Source: Nematostella vectensis (taxonomy: Eukaryota; Cnidaria; Anthozoa; Actiniaria; Edwardsiidae). Taken from it: a stretch of DNA of 64,000 nucleotides. Made by a program: the position numbers and the translations under genes. The stretch covers positions 11,247,719 through 11,311,718 of the forward strand of contig NC_064046.1 in NCBI RefSeq assembly GCF_932526225.1. Direction: 5' to 3'. Shown piece by piece: positions 19,548-29,886 of this stretch (position 1 is the first letter of the stretch; each line of letters opens with the position of its first letter). A model generated the notes under the pieces. It was given only the letters and a program-made list of their open reading frames with translations. It searched no databases and was not told the DNA's origin.

Positions 19548-22343
19548 TTATATCAAACACACAGTTGTTACACAAATAAAGTTTATAATAACCAATATAA
19601 CTGCCTTTTGAGCAACAGACGAGCTCCGCGCCTTTTCCACTGGTGTGTACTGTGTTGCCGGCTCATCGTGTGTTATGAACACTTCTACTTTATCATATCC
19701 ATGTGTGGACTGAGTAGTGACCGACTGAGTCGGGCATACATCGTACTTATCTTCATACAAAAGCTTAATCTCCTCGCTAAATCTTCCTTGGTGGGCTATA
19801 ACGCCCCAGTGGAACTCAAAACATTGCATAGATGTGGACCTGATAATCTCGAAGCCAGTGCCATGCTTTGCACAATATACCTCCTTGCTGCTTAGGTCTT
19901 GTATTAAGAAATGTCTACCGTCTACCTCGTCATCAGCAGTTCCCCAAATTACCCCGACACATCCAAAGTTTACCAGCTTTGCGCATGGCACCCCGGCGTG
20001 TAATCGAAACACATTTGGGTTATCACACGTGTCAATCGTACCTGTACAAGTTATGCTCTTATCTGGGATATTTCGGGTAATCTGGACCGGGAATTTGCCA
20101 AAAAACCACCTTGGTAAAGGGCCAGCAAAGCGGCAAGACACATAAGGCAGATCCCTCCCGATCAACTCTTTGCGAAAAGCAACCTTTTCTATGTTTCTTT
20201 CTCTAAGAGGGAAAGGGTCTGGTGAAAATAAGTAAATACTTTCACAGAATGTCTTCTGTTCCTCGGCTACAGACTCCTTTAAGTTTCTGCTGAATAACAG
20301 CTCCCATGGCAAAGGGTAACCTTTTGTTAACCTGTAGGCTATGTGGGAACCTTGCTCTGGCTCAAGAACTCCTAGACCTACCATTCTAGCACGACACCCA
20401 TTGCGCATATCTGAAGACACAAGAACGTAGTTTTGGGAGAAATTGAGTATTTGTCCTTCTGTTGACATCCAAAGGTTTCCAGTGCAAGGAAGGGTACCCA
20501 GTCCTCCTCCATAAGACTGCAAGCACATGTACGAGCTAACAGGTTTGGAGAATGAAATCATATTGGACTTTATGTTTATCTCTGTATCACCGTTTGCTGA
20601 TTTTGCCAGCCAATTACCTTGCAATAAGGGCGAAAATCGGGCGTAAACCTGCTTGAGTAGAACCTGAAAACGCCCCGTAATTTCTGCATCTCGAAGTGAG
20701 ACTAGACTCATCCTAAAGAAGGATCCATTCAACGTCGACTCGGTGACACCATGGCGACAGGAAGAATCTAGAAAGAGGAACAACTCGATGCCTGTAATGT
20801 CCGGTGAACGCCTGAACTTGACGCAGTAGAAGCGCTCGTGATTCACGTAAGGATGATCGGGATCCCTGTGGACATATCGCATTTCTGTCTCTTCTCTTTT
20901 AAGGAGAACATACGTGTAGTTTCCATCGACCCATGTAGTGCTGTAACAGCGAAGGAGCATGACCTCGTGCAAAATCCGTGCCATCGCCCTACCCCCTACC
21001 TTGTTGAAACCACGGCAATTTCTGAACGAGCTCAAATCAATGTGTATACCTTCCTTGTATGAGCAATCAGACTCGAATACCGCAATGTCTCCGGTCCAGG
21101 AAATGCAATGTGCGTTGTTTACCGCGTCGTAGATACTTGTGATAAAGAACCCGCCTTGGAGTTGTTCAGGGCAGGACGGGACTTGCCGGTTTATGTCTGC
21201 GATGAGTAACTGCTCAGAAGCTTTTAGTGTACCGTCAAGACAGAGTTTTTGGTTTGCCGTGTCGCTCACTGGTGATACCTGGATCTGAGCAACATTGCGC
21301 CCTTTTTCCAGGAATTTTATGCACATGTAATTAAAAGCTTCTTTAGATAATCTCCTTGACACCTTCAACAAAAAAGAATTTTCCCTTTTCTCCTGACAGC
21401 GAAACTCGAACCATCTCTCTGTGGTGTAGAAACTGTCTTTGTTAAAATACAAGTTCATTGAATTGTAAGGCAGTGCAGAGAGTTCTTGGAAAGGTAAAAG
21501 AAGGCTTTTGTCGTCGAGCATATAAGTCCACTTGCAGATCTCTCCAGGTGGTGGACTGTTGTATATGCAGTACTTTGACGTTACAAGGAATCCAGGGAAT
21601 TTACAACCTTTGTTAGCCTTTAATCCTAAACCAACATCGATTATCTTTGGCGGCCGAGAGGGGGAAGATGAATTATGGCTATAAATTCTTAATTCCTGAC
21701 TAAGTGTGTTCCCGGCGAAGTTCTTAGAGATTTCCGGGGGATTTTGCCGCGGTTTGTTTTCCTCTCTCAATTTTGAGTTGCTCAATTCGTTTATTCCACT
21801 TTTCGGTTCCACTTTAATCGTTTTCTGCTTATTTTTCAATGATATTTCATTTCTAATCATTCCTTTTGCGTTCCCTCGTGGTACTGCATTCTCATTCTTC
21901 ATTTCCCAAGTAGTCTGATTTCTTTTTTCGTCATAATTTGCTTCTGAAGTATTATGTTGCTCACCCAATCCTGCTTCTTTTGCCATCACGAGTTTGGCTT
22001 TCTTACTAAATCTTTTCCGATCCAAGACGTTTGGGTTAAGCGAGGTATTTGGGCTAGTGTATGTCAATAAAGACATGTCAACATTTGACGAATTGGAAAT
22101 GTCATTTGACGCGTTTTCACTCTTCGTAGTAGAATTGATTTTCTCCGTTTTGTTAAACTTTTGATGATAATTTTGATCGCTGTTCGCGTTTTGATCGCTC
22201 ACTTTCATTCCATCGCTTGAATAAACAGTGTTCCCTCCTACAAATGTTCCAGTTTCGTCCCTTTCAAATCCATTCTCCAAATAAACAGGGCAAACTAGCA
22301 GGAGGGAAATGAACCCTAGTGGAGTCCAAAAGAGGTTTGTCAT
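19548..22343 (-). CDS. Intronless 931-aa secreted or surface-anchored cysteine-rich protein
   Basis: One uninterrupted reading frame from ATG at 22343 to TAA at 19548-19550. Residues 1-22 form a signal peptide (TPLGFISLLLVCPVYLENG). Residues about 25-230 are polar and low in cysteine with many N-x-S/T sites. From about 240 (CKFPGFLVTSKYC) to about 890 there are regularly spaced Cys and Trp residues, suggesting several disulfide-bonded modules. The C-terminus ends in a hydrophobic stretch (AVILVIINFICVTTVCLI) with no cytoplasmic tail after a small-residue run (RSSS), which fits a GPI-anchor signal or a tail-anchored membrane segment. The module pattern recalls large metazoan extracellular proteins carrying DUF7042-DUF7045, but I cannot confirm that. 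The lack of introns is odd beside intron-rich neighbours. A 7SL-like sequence starts directly after the stop. Length and composition make coding near certain; the function is unknown. Confidence 0.85.
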   Translation of the reverse strand: MTNLFWTPLGFISLLLVCPVYLENGFERDETGTFVGGNTVYSSDGMKVSDQNANSDQNYHQKFNKTEKINSTTKSENASNDISNSSNVDMSLLTYTSPNTSLNPNVLDRKRFSKKAKLVMAKEAGLGEQHNTSEANYDEKRNQTTWEMKNENAVPRGNAKGMIRNEISLKNKQKTIKVEPKSGINELSNSKLREENKPRQNPPEISKNFAGNTLSQELRIYSHNSSSPSRPPKIIDVGLGLKANKGCKFPGFLVTSKYCIYNSPPPGEICKWTYMLDDKSLLLPFQELSALPYNSMNLYFNKDSFYTTERWFEFRCQEKRENSFLLKVSRRLSKEAFNYMCIKFLEKGRNVAQIQVSPVSDTANQKLCLDGTLKASEQLLIADINRQVPSCPEQLQGGFFITSIYDAVNNAHCISWTGDIAVFESDCSYKEGIHIDLSSFRNCRGFNKVGGRAMARILHEVMLLRCYSTTWVDGNYTYVLLKREETEMRYVHRDPDHPYVNHERFYCVKFRRSPDITGIELFLFLDSSCRHGVTESTLNGSFFRMSLVSLRDAEITGRFQVLLKQVYARFSPLLQGNWLAKSANGDTEINIKSNMISFSKPVSSYMCLQSYGGGLGTLPCTGNLWMSTEGQILNFSQNYVLVSSDMRNGCRARMVGLGVLEPEQGSHIAYRLTKGYPLPWELLFSRNLKESVAEEQKTFCESIYLFSPDPFPLRERNIEKVAFRKELIGRDLPYVSCRFAGPLPRWFFGKFPVQITRNIPDKSITCTGTIDTCDNPNVFRLHAGVPCAKLVNFGCVGVIWGTADDEVDGRHFLIQDLSSKEVYCAKHGTGFEIIRSTSMQCFEFHWGVIAHQGRFSEEIKLLYEDKYDVCPTQSVTTQSTHGYDKVEVFITHDEPATQYTPVEKARSSSVAQKAVILVIINFICVTTVCLI

Positions 22344-23640
22344 TGCTTCTCTTTCATCTGCAGAAACTTCTTCTTGTCATTGCATGACTGCTTCGGTTTA
22401 AACGGTTATTGTAAGCACACTGTGGTAATTTACGTCGGCGATCTCTTTGAATACCTTAGGAATTAAAGCTCACTACATGCAAAGTCAATTAAACGAAACT
22501 CAACAATCACACGCTACTATGAACGAAAACCGTGATTTATCATAACAGCAGACACACAGCGGGCTAAAAACTGATGGTAAACTAATTGCCCATCTAAAAA
22601 TGGTCAAATGTTCTAGCAGCTATATGATGGGAGTATTGGATTTCTTTAAATTCCCACAATATCCGAGATAAACTTTTAATACCATGATATAATAGGCTTG
22701 CTTCTACTGTATTAAAGGAATTGTTGATCCTACAGTTTTACTCATTATGTTATTCAGGGCAGTGCGGTTTTTACACACCCATTTTTGAGTACATTGACTT
22801 CTAGGCGTCGTTTATCGGTGTGTATCGGTTTTTGTATGTGTCGCATCTGTGGTCATTGAGGTATATATTCGGAATAATTTTTACCATCTTTGAACAACTC
22901 CTAAGCCATAAAGGAGAAAGAATGTTCAATTAAGGCACGAAATTCTTCAACATTCATAAAAATACCCTAATGCATAATTTGTCAAGCGGGAACCTCACGG
23001 TGATTAATAATAAAGAGTTAAGCGACAAAACAGTTTTCCTATGGAAATATTCCTGCTGTGCTTTCATAATTTGATAAGCTGTTTTCCTTTTCTCCTTTCA
23101 TACCGCTTTGGTTGTTAAAAATATAAGCGAGTCCTTTTAGTAGCAAACAAAGGTTTCTAATACGCTTAACACCACAGTTTTTTTAATCCTTAGTTTTGTG
23201 GCGAATTTTGTTTTGCATTAGATGTAACATAACCACATAACCAACATACAAAACCGATAAGCAAAAATGTTCAAATTCTTTCTAGATGATAAAAAATACC
23301 TGCCTTTAATGTAAAGCGGTTTTGAATGGCGTACTCAAAACATTGGGCAACTAACTTTATTTTGGATCTCATCCTCATCACTTATAATTAAATTCCGTCA
23401 GTTGTTCGAAGAACAGTTTTCGAAAACTAGCCGAACCCCCGAAGATTTCAGAATTTAACGTGATCGAAAAATCCGAGATGCGGCGGAAAGAGTAAATTAT
23501 GAGTTGTGAATCAACAGTGTCGGTGAATATCATGTGATACGTCAATGGCTTTACTAGCTTAGGAAATGGAGAAGGAAGGGTAAACGTAAGAGGTCACACG
23601 CGAATGTAAATTAACGCTAACCGGGCGAAAAAGGAAGTTG
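22344..23640. other. Upstream region of the 931-aa gene
   Basis: Holds the promoter and 5'UTR of the intronless gene, AT-rich. No TATA box at a convincing distance, no repeat and no coding frame recognised. Confidence 0.35.
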
Positions 23641-25490
23641 GGGCGAGAGAGATTACGCGCGTGCGTAAACGCGAACCAAGACTGAGAAGGCAGACGTGAC
23701 AGATAACGAGCACGCGAAAACGCGAGCCACGCGCGTGCTAGAACACGAACCGAATGGAACAGGAAGCGGAGACGCGAGGACGTGTGTGATTACGCGCGTG
23801 TGAGAATGCGAACCAAGGGGGAAAGGGAAGCGGAAACGTGAGAGAGTGAGAGAATATGCGCGTGTGAGAACACGAACCAAACGGAAAAGGATGCGGAGAC
23901 GCGAGGACGTGAGTGAATAACGCGCTTGTGAGAACGCGAACCAAGGGGGAAAAGGAAGCGGAAACGTGAGGAAGTGAGAGAATATGCGCGTGTGAGAACG
24001 CGAACCAAACGGAAAAGGATGCGGAGACGCGAGGGCGTGAGTGAATAACGCGCTTGTGAAAACGCGAACCAAGAGGGAAAAGGAAGCGGAAACGTGAGGA
24101 AGTGAGAGAATATGCGCGTGTGAGAACGCGAACCAAACGGAAAAGGATGCGGAGACGCGAGGGCGTGAGTGAATAACGCGCTTGTTAAAACGCAAACCAA
24201 GAGGGAAAGGAAGCGGAAACGTGACGAAGTGAGAGAATATGCGCGTGTGAGAACGCGAACCAAACGGAAAAGGATGCGGAGACGCGAGGGCGTGAGTGAA
24301 TAACGCGCTTGTTAAAACGCAAACCAAGAGGGAAAGGGAAGCGGAAACGTGAGGAAGTGAGAGAATATGCGCGTATGAGAACGCGAACCAAACGGAAAAG
24401 GATGCGGAGACGCGAGGGCGTGAGTGAATAACGCGCTTGTTAAAACGCAAACCAAGAGGGAAAGGGAAGCGGAAACGTGAGGAAGTGAGAGAATATGCGC
24501 GTGTGAGAACGCAAACCAAACGGAAAAGGATGCGGAGACGCGAGGGCGTGAGTAAATAACGCGCTTGTTAAAACGCAAACCAAGAGGGAAAGGGAAGCGG
24601 AAACGTGAGGAAGTGAGAGAATATGCGCGTGTGAGAACGCGAACCAAACGGAAAAGGATGCGGAGACGCGAGGGCGTGAGTGAATAACGCGCTTGTGAAA
24701 ACGCGAACCAAGAGGGAAAGGGAAGCGGAAACGTGAGGAAGTGAGAGAATATGCGCGTGTGAGAACGCGAACCAAACGGAAAAGGATGCGGAGACGCGAG
24801 GGCGTGAGTAAATAACGCGCTTGTGAAAACGCAAACCAAGAGGGAAAAGGAAGCGGGAACGTGAGGAAGTGAGAGAATATGCGCGTGTGAGAACGCGAAC
24901 CAAACGGAAAATGATGCGGAGACGCGAGGGCGTGAGTGAATAACGCGCTTGTGAAAACGCGAACCAAGAGGGAAAAGGAAGCGGAAACGTGAGGAAGTGA
25001 GAGAATATGCGCGTGTGAGAACGCGAACCAAACGGAAAAGGATGCGGAGACGCGAGGGCGTGAGTGAATAACGCGCTTGTGAAAACGCGAACCAAGAGGG
25101 AAAAGGAAGCGGAAACGTGAGGAAGTGAGAGAATATGCGCGTGTGAGAACGCGAACCAAACGGAAAAGGATGCGGAGACGCGAGGGCGTGAGTGAATAAC
25201 GCGCTTGTGAGAACGCAAACCAAGAGGGAAAAGGAAGCGGAAACGTGAGGAAGTGAGAGAATATGCGCGTGTGAGAACGCGAACCAAGAGGGAAAAGGAA
25301 GCGGAGACGCGAGGGCGTGAGTGAATAACGCGCTTGTGAAAACGCAAACCAAGGGGGAAAAGGAAGCGGAAACGTGAGGAAGTGAGAGAATATGCGCGTG
25401 TGAGAACGCGAACCAAACGGAAAAGGATGCGGAGACGAGAGGGCGTGAGTGAATAACGCGCTTGTGAAAACGCAAACCAAGCGAAAAAGG
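23640..25490. repeat. Higher-order satellite: 128-bp dimer of two ~64-bp monomers, about 13 copies
   Basis: Spacing of AACGCGCTTGT is 127-128 bp (23921, 24049, 24177, 24304 and so on to about 25458). Each unit has a type-A half (AACGCGAACCAAGAGGGAAA, AAGCGGAAACGTGAGGAAGT, ATATGCGCGTGTGA) and a type-B half (CAAACGGAAAAGGATGCGGA, GACGCGAGGGCGTGAGTGAA, TAACGCGCTTGT) that are clearly related. The left end (23640-23790) is more diverged. CpG and ACGCG words are abundant. All three minus-strand frames stay open for hundreds of codons, a consequence of the period and not good evidence of coding. Confidence 0.93.
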
Positions 25491-25836
25491 AAGAAATAGG
25501 GGAAGGTTTCCGTCCCTTCATTTGCTTAAGTCTACTTTTTTAAGTCTGCTTTTCACACGCTCGCTGTAAGTTACGTCTCTTTATGGTGTTGCACGCTGTT
25601 GCATGAAAAAAAAAGGATTAACGTGTAACTTTCTCCGTCCTCCGAATTATTTTAAACCAGCAAAATTGTTTTGTGTTGCAAGAACAAACGGTTCGTGGAC
25701 TAATTATGGACTCAAATAAGTTGCCTTTCGTTGTTGTCATTTTGCCACAAAAGCCGGAACGCACGGGACTTTGTCACCCAAAATGTGGCGTGATTCCACA
25801 GGTTTTGTCCCTGGTTCCCAGAGCTTGTACCTTGCC

Positions 25837-26193
25837 CAGGCCCGTACCCAGGGGGGAAGGGGGGTGTAGAGGGCGTGCGAACGCACCCCCCACATACCCA
25901 CACAACGGCCAAAGGTCCACTTTCGGTTCTCAATAGACGTTCGTTTTTTAGACAAAACTATAAAGCATAAGATAGATCACTCTGGTAAGTAGCTAAATCC
26001 GACAATAAACGTCCCGTAGAGATATTGCAAAGACATAAAAAACGTTTTGTTTTTTGGGGTGTGGTCAGATTTTTATCAGAGAACTCCCTCCCTCCCTCCA
26101 ACTCCCCCCCCCCCCCCCCCCCGGAAAAATTAGGTCCACTTTTTCGGATTTCGCACCCCCCTCCCCCCAATACAAAACCTGGGTACGGGCCTG
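25837..26193. mobile_element. MITE, CAGGCCCGTA family, 5-bp target duplication
   Basis: Ends CAGGCCCGTACCCAGG and CCTGGGTACGGGCCTG form a near-perfect 16-bp inverted repeat, flanked by TTGCC twice (25832-25836, 26194-26198). The interior matches the copy at 219-560 in inverse orientation and includes a long C run at 26106-26122. Confidence 0.85.
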
Positions 26194-26198
26194 TTGCC

Positions 26199-27540
26199 GC
26201 TGGCAAAAAGGTACTTGGGCTCTAGGAAAGAGATCGCACGTGCTACTCCATCAAGCGCATGCGCATTTTACCCACATACTGTTACGTAACAATATTACTG
26301 TCGAGTTATCAATTTAAATACTGTAACTATGTTTGTTTTCAATAAGATCGACTGCACGTTAGCTCAAAACCGTTGTATAATCATGATTGCGTAAGAAAGA
26401 AATGTGTTTTTGTAAACATTTGAACAATATAGAATAACTCTGAGTGCATGGAAAGATGGAAACTAGGTAGACTCCTGCTGTATGGGCATAGCGGAAGGGG
26501 GGGGGGCATAGCGGAAGGGGGGGGAGGGCGGCGTCCCAACCACTTTTTGCGCTTAAAATAAAAATAATGATTAATAATTAAAAATACAAAGGCTTGAAAC
26601 AGGTTTCAAGTCCGCTCTTTCATCTGTACGAAAGTCACTCAACAGAACCGAGTTTTCGTTTTTAAATATGATATTTTTTTTCAATTGTCAGCCCTCCCTC
26701 CCTCCCTCCTTCTTTTCAACATGCTTCGCGGTCAATGATAATCAAAGTATAATACAAAATCAAAGTGCTGGTTAGCAACTGTTATTACAAAAAAAAAACG
26801 GGGACGATTGACCATGGAAGCACCCGATACATAATTTCTTCGGTCACTCACAAGTTATGAATAAAAAAAAAAGACCCGTTCGAAAATGTTTAAAAGACCT
26901 TTGGTGATATATTTTACTTACTCTCCAAAAGTTTTAACTTCCTGTCAAACTCTTATGTAGAATTAGATGGCAATATAGATAACTATTTCAAGTTATTGCC
27001 TCTACATTGAGCGAGTGTTTCATTTTGGACAAGGCTTTATCATGACGTTGATCTCAGGTGCAAAAAAAAAAAAAAAAAACGACCTTCAAGGCGTTAAGAA
27101 CTCAAAACCTTAATTTTCTTGTGCAAATCTTGGAAAGCTCTGACTAGAGTATTCAAATATCCCATGGAAATTCCCCAGGTGGCAGACTCTTTTAATATCC
27201 ACTCTAATAGTAGAAACGAACAAAATAATGGTATCAGTAGTGGCATCCGGCTGTACCTAAGCCGTTTTGAGACGTTTTCCGGGTTATAAGTGCAGTCTAA
27301 AAGAAATGTTCATTGTTGGTAGCACATTGTTTTCAAAGCGAGGGCGCATTCAAAGCTTTTTATCATTTTTTTTTTCGGGTATCCATTTTGTTGTTTTGAC
27401 TGGGTGTATAAAATAGCTTTATTCTTTTACTTTATTGTTTATTTGATCTATTAAGTGACCGTTGCATTGTAATTTTTCGAAGAAACTTCTCGAATTGATG
27501 CTGGTAGTCGATCTTAATAACCAGATAACATCTAACAGCA
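26199..27540. other. Intergenic without recognisable genes
   Basis: AT-rich. It contains a duplicated GCATAGCGGAAGGGGGGG word (26487-26530), CCCTCCCTCC repeats and several A runs. No exon, RNA gene or element ends identified. Confidence 0.4.
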
Positions 27541-27917
27541 CAGAAGCGAAAGGAGCAAAAAATGGCAAAGTTCATATTATAAGGTCGTGTTAGCTTAAAT
27601 TCGCTTGATCTTTGCGTAGATGTTCCTTGTGTAATATAAAACAAAATAAGCTTTAGTAATTTTTGGTAGATAATCCGTTCTATTGAGATATTGCAAATTG
27701 TAAAACTCTTGATTTTTCTGAAATTGCCCAATTTTGGTGAAATTTTTTACGATCTATGGCAAATTTGCTCAATCATATCTCAAGAATGGATAATCTACCA
27801 AAAAATACTAAAGCTTATTTTGTTTTATATTATGCAAGGAGTCTCTAGGCAAAATATAAACAAAATGTAAGCCAACACAACCTTACAATTTCAATTTTGC
27901 AATTTTTTGCTTCTGTC
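27541..27917. mobile_element. Long-armed foldback MITE
   Basis: About 150-bp imperfect inverted arms: CAGAAGCGAAAGGAGCAAAA then AAAACAAAATAAGCTTTAGT and TTTTTGGTAGATAATCC at the left are mirrored by GATAATCTACCAAAAAATAC, AAAGCTTATTTTGTTTTATA and TTTTTTGCTTCTG at the right. Short AT-rich loop. Confidence 0.65.
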
Positions 27918-28967
27918 CACTGAAAGATGAAAGCTTTGTACTTGTAAAATATGACGAAAACATTGGTAGGTTGAATCGCGTAAGTTGCGGTACTGGACTA
28001 AAATAGAAATTGGAAGCAACTTAACCCAAGCAATAATCACTTGTGTTCTTGGAAACATGTTACGTTATACTTTTGGTGCTTTTTAGAGAAAGGGAGTATG
28101 GCTTTAGGGGGTTTATAGAGGGGCGATGGGGGGGGGGGGGGGGTAGGGAGAGGGTGTCTTAGACCCCGCCTACTAAGTGTTGCTCATCGTACACCAAAAT
28201 TGAAGAGCATCAGACGGAAATTCTTACAGAATTGAAGCCAAATAAAAGAAAAAGCCATTAACACAGAGTAACTAACGTATTTTATGTTATGTTCACATAC
28301 ATTGGCTCATCATAATATAATCATTAACACTCCCCGCCACCTTTATTAAATCTTTCTTGTTTTTATTGTCTCATTCTACAGAAATTTAGTATCAATATAT
28401 AGAAATAATATCTTCCGACCCCTCATTCCTATTGTCTGCGCGCCAAATAATTCCACACGGAAAACAAACTAGAAAGCCTAGTTTATGTAGGCTACACCAC
28501 AAAACCAACCAAAATAAACCCTCGAAAAAAGAACCTCAGGTGCTGCTAAGATTCATTGTGCCGACGATGGTGATTCATACTTTAATGACTCTTCTAATCT
28601 CTTTTTTTAATAATATGGTCGACATTCTTCATTGCACGCCCACAAAAAATGATCTGGCATTATCCTCTTAGGCTGTCACATGTGCATTTATTAAGACTCG
28701 CGGTTCAGTCTTCAACACAAAGTGGCGCTTAAAGCGGATGTATTTTGCATTTTTGAATTATCTCTTTTTAAATACGCTCCGCACCTAAAAAAGGAGGAAC
28801 GGGAGCGTTTAAAACAGATATTAAACTTTTGACTTAATAAAGCCATTTTGAAAATAGCTGCCATACATAATATTGTTTTTATAACTGTTTCGTAGTGAGT
28901 CATGCAAAAACAAATCCGTCTTTTTATTCAATAATGTACAAACATCCTTTATTTACATTCATGAATT
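27918..28967. other. Intergenic downstream of the 197-aa gene
   Basis: Poly(G) run at 28129-28143. Open frames at 28432-28671 (+) and 28712-28903 (-) show no recognisable domain. No other feature seen. Confidence 0.35.
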
Positions 28968-29238
28968 TTATGTAAAATAATCGGCTTTTATTTTGCTGTG
29001 ACTTCTTTTCTCGACAATATTTTTAAATATTAAAAGCGTTCTATAAGAACGCAAGCTTTTTTCACCAAAATCTATAGTCTTGATTATCAAATTGATGATA
29101 TATCGCACTGAACTATTTACCGTGAAGCACTGTAGTATAATCTTCTGCGTTAAGTCATTGAAAGCATATACAGTGCATTGTTTCTTATCATTGTTTTTCT
29201 GTGAAAGAAGCGTATTTCTCTTATCACCACTGGCGTAC

Positions 29239-29832
29239 TTATCCAAAGAACTGCATCCAAAGTTCGATAATTTTTTCTCGCTTCATTTCCTCTCGAATTT
29301 CATTCTGACACGTGCTACATCTTACTTCGCTTGGTTCCTCTTCTAACAGGCCCATAAAATTCTTGACTTTCCTTGATCCTCTGCGTCTATTTATTAAAGT
29401 CGTTTTTTGTGTTGCATTTTTTGTGTGAGTGTCCTCGTTTTTGCCACATTCGCACCATTGCTTTGCAGCGCGGTCTTCGCTTTGCGTGAACGTCACTTTA
29501 TTACAAACTTTAACCACTGTTCTTTCGGCATGAATCAAGCTTTCACAATTATCTTCCTTCGCTATACTTCCCTGTGTGACTAAAATCACACCTGGGCACA
29601 TATCCGAGTCCTTTGATACACTTCCTCTTTTTTCACTAGAGCTTTTTCCCGCCACTATCAAATCCGTCGCTAACTTCGTCTTTTTTTTTAGCTTACCCTC
29701 GCTGATTCTCTGCAAGCTTACAGCACGCGTAACTTTGGGGCTACTGGCAGGGGAATGCCTGATGTCGTTCAAACTAAAATACCTTGAATAAGAGATCTTC
29801 GGTCCTGTTCTGTCTTCGATCTCCGGTTTCAT
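29239..29832 (-). CDS. Small single-exon gene, 197-aa uncharacterised basic protein
   Basis: ATG at 29832, stop at 29239. The protein is rich in Lys, Ser and Arg, without signal peptide or membrane segment. Its N-terminus contains YSRYFSLNDIRHSPASSP. The second half has cysteine pairs (CECGKNEDTH and CSTCQNEI) and a basic run INRRRGSRKVK, hinting at a nuclear or RNA/DNA-binding protein, but no known domain is recognised. Gene-like context supports it: a TATA box about 45 bp before the ATG and an AATAAA about 250 bp after the stop (plus-strand TTTATT 28986-28991). Short 5'UTR, no introns and a TATA box are typical of rapidly induced or histone-like genes. It could still be a chance open frame. 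Confidence 0.5.
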   Translation of the reverse strand: MKPEIEDRTGPKISYSRYFSLNDIRHSPASSPKVTRAVSLQRISEGKLKKKTKLATDLIVAGKSSSEKRGSVSKDSDMCPGVILVTQGSIAKEDNCESLIHAERTVVKVCNKVTFTQSEDRAAKQWCECGKNEDTHTKNATQKTTLINRRRGSRKVKNFMGLLEEEPSEVRCSTCQNEIREEMKREKIIELWMQFFG

Positions 29833-29874
29833 GCTTTCGCTAAAACGATAAAATTCACCCTTGTATGCGAGCCC

Positions 29875-29886
29875 TTTTTATAAAAG
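29875..29886 (-). promoter_or_regulatory. TATA box of the 197-aa gene
   Basis: On the minus strand the sequence reads CTTTTATAAAAAGGG about 45 bp before the ATG at 29832, which places a transcription start near 29850. TATAAAA is a strong consensus match. Its position relative to the only sizeable reading frame here is the reason for calling it. Confidence 0.5.

Noticed and set aside
23653-25521. Three long overlapping minus-strand open frames (288-387 codons)
   Set aside because: They are translations of a tandem satellite in shifted frames, with the same peptide repeated; no start context, splice signals or domain.
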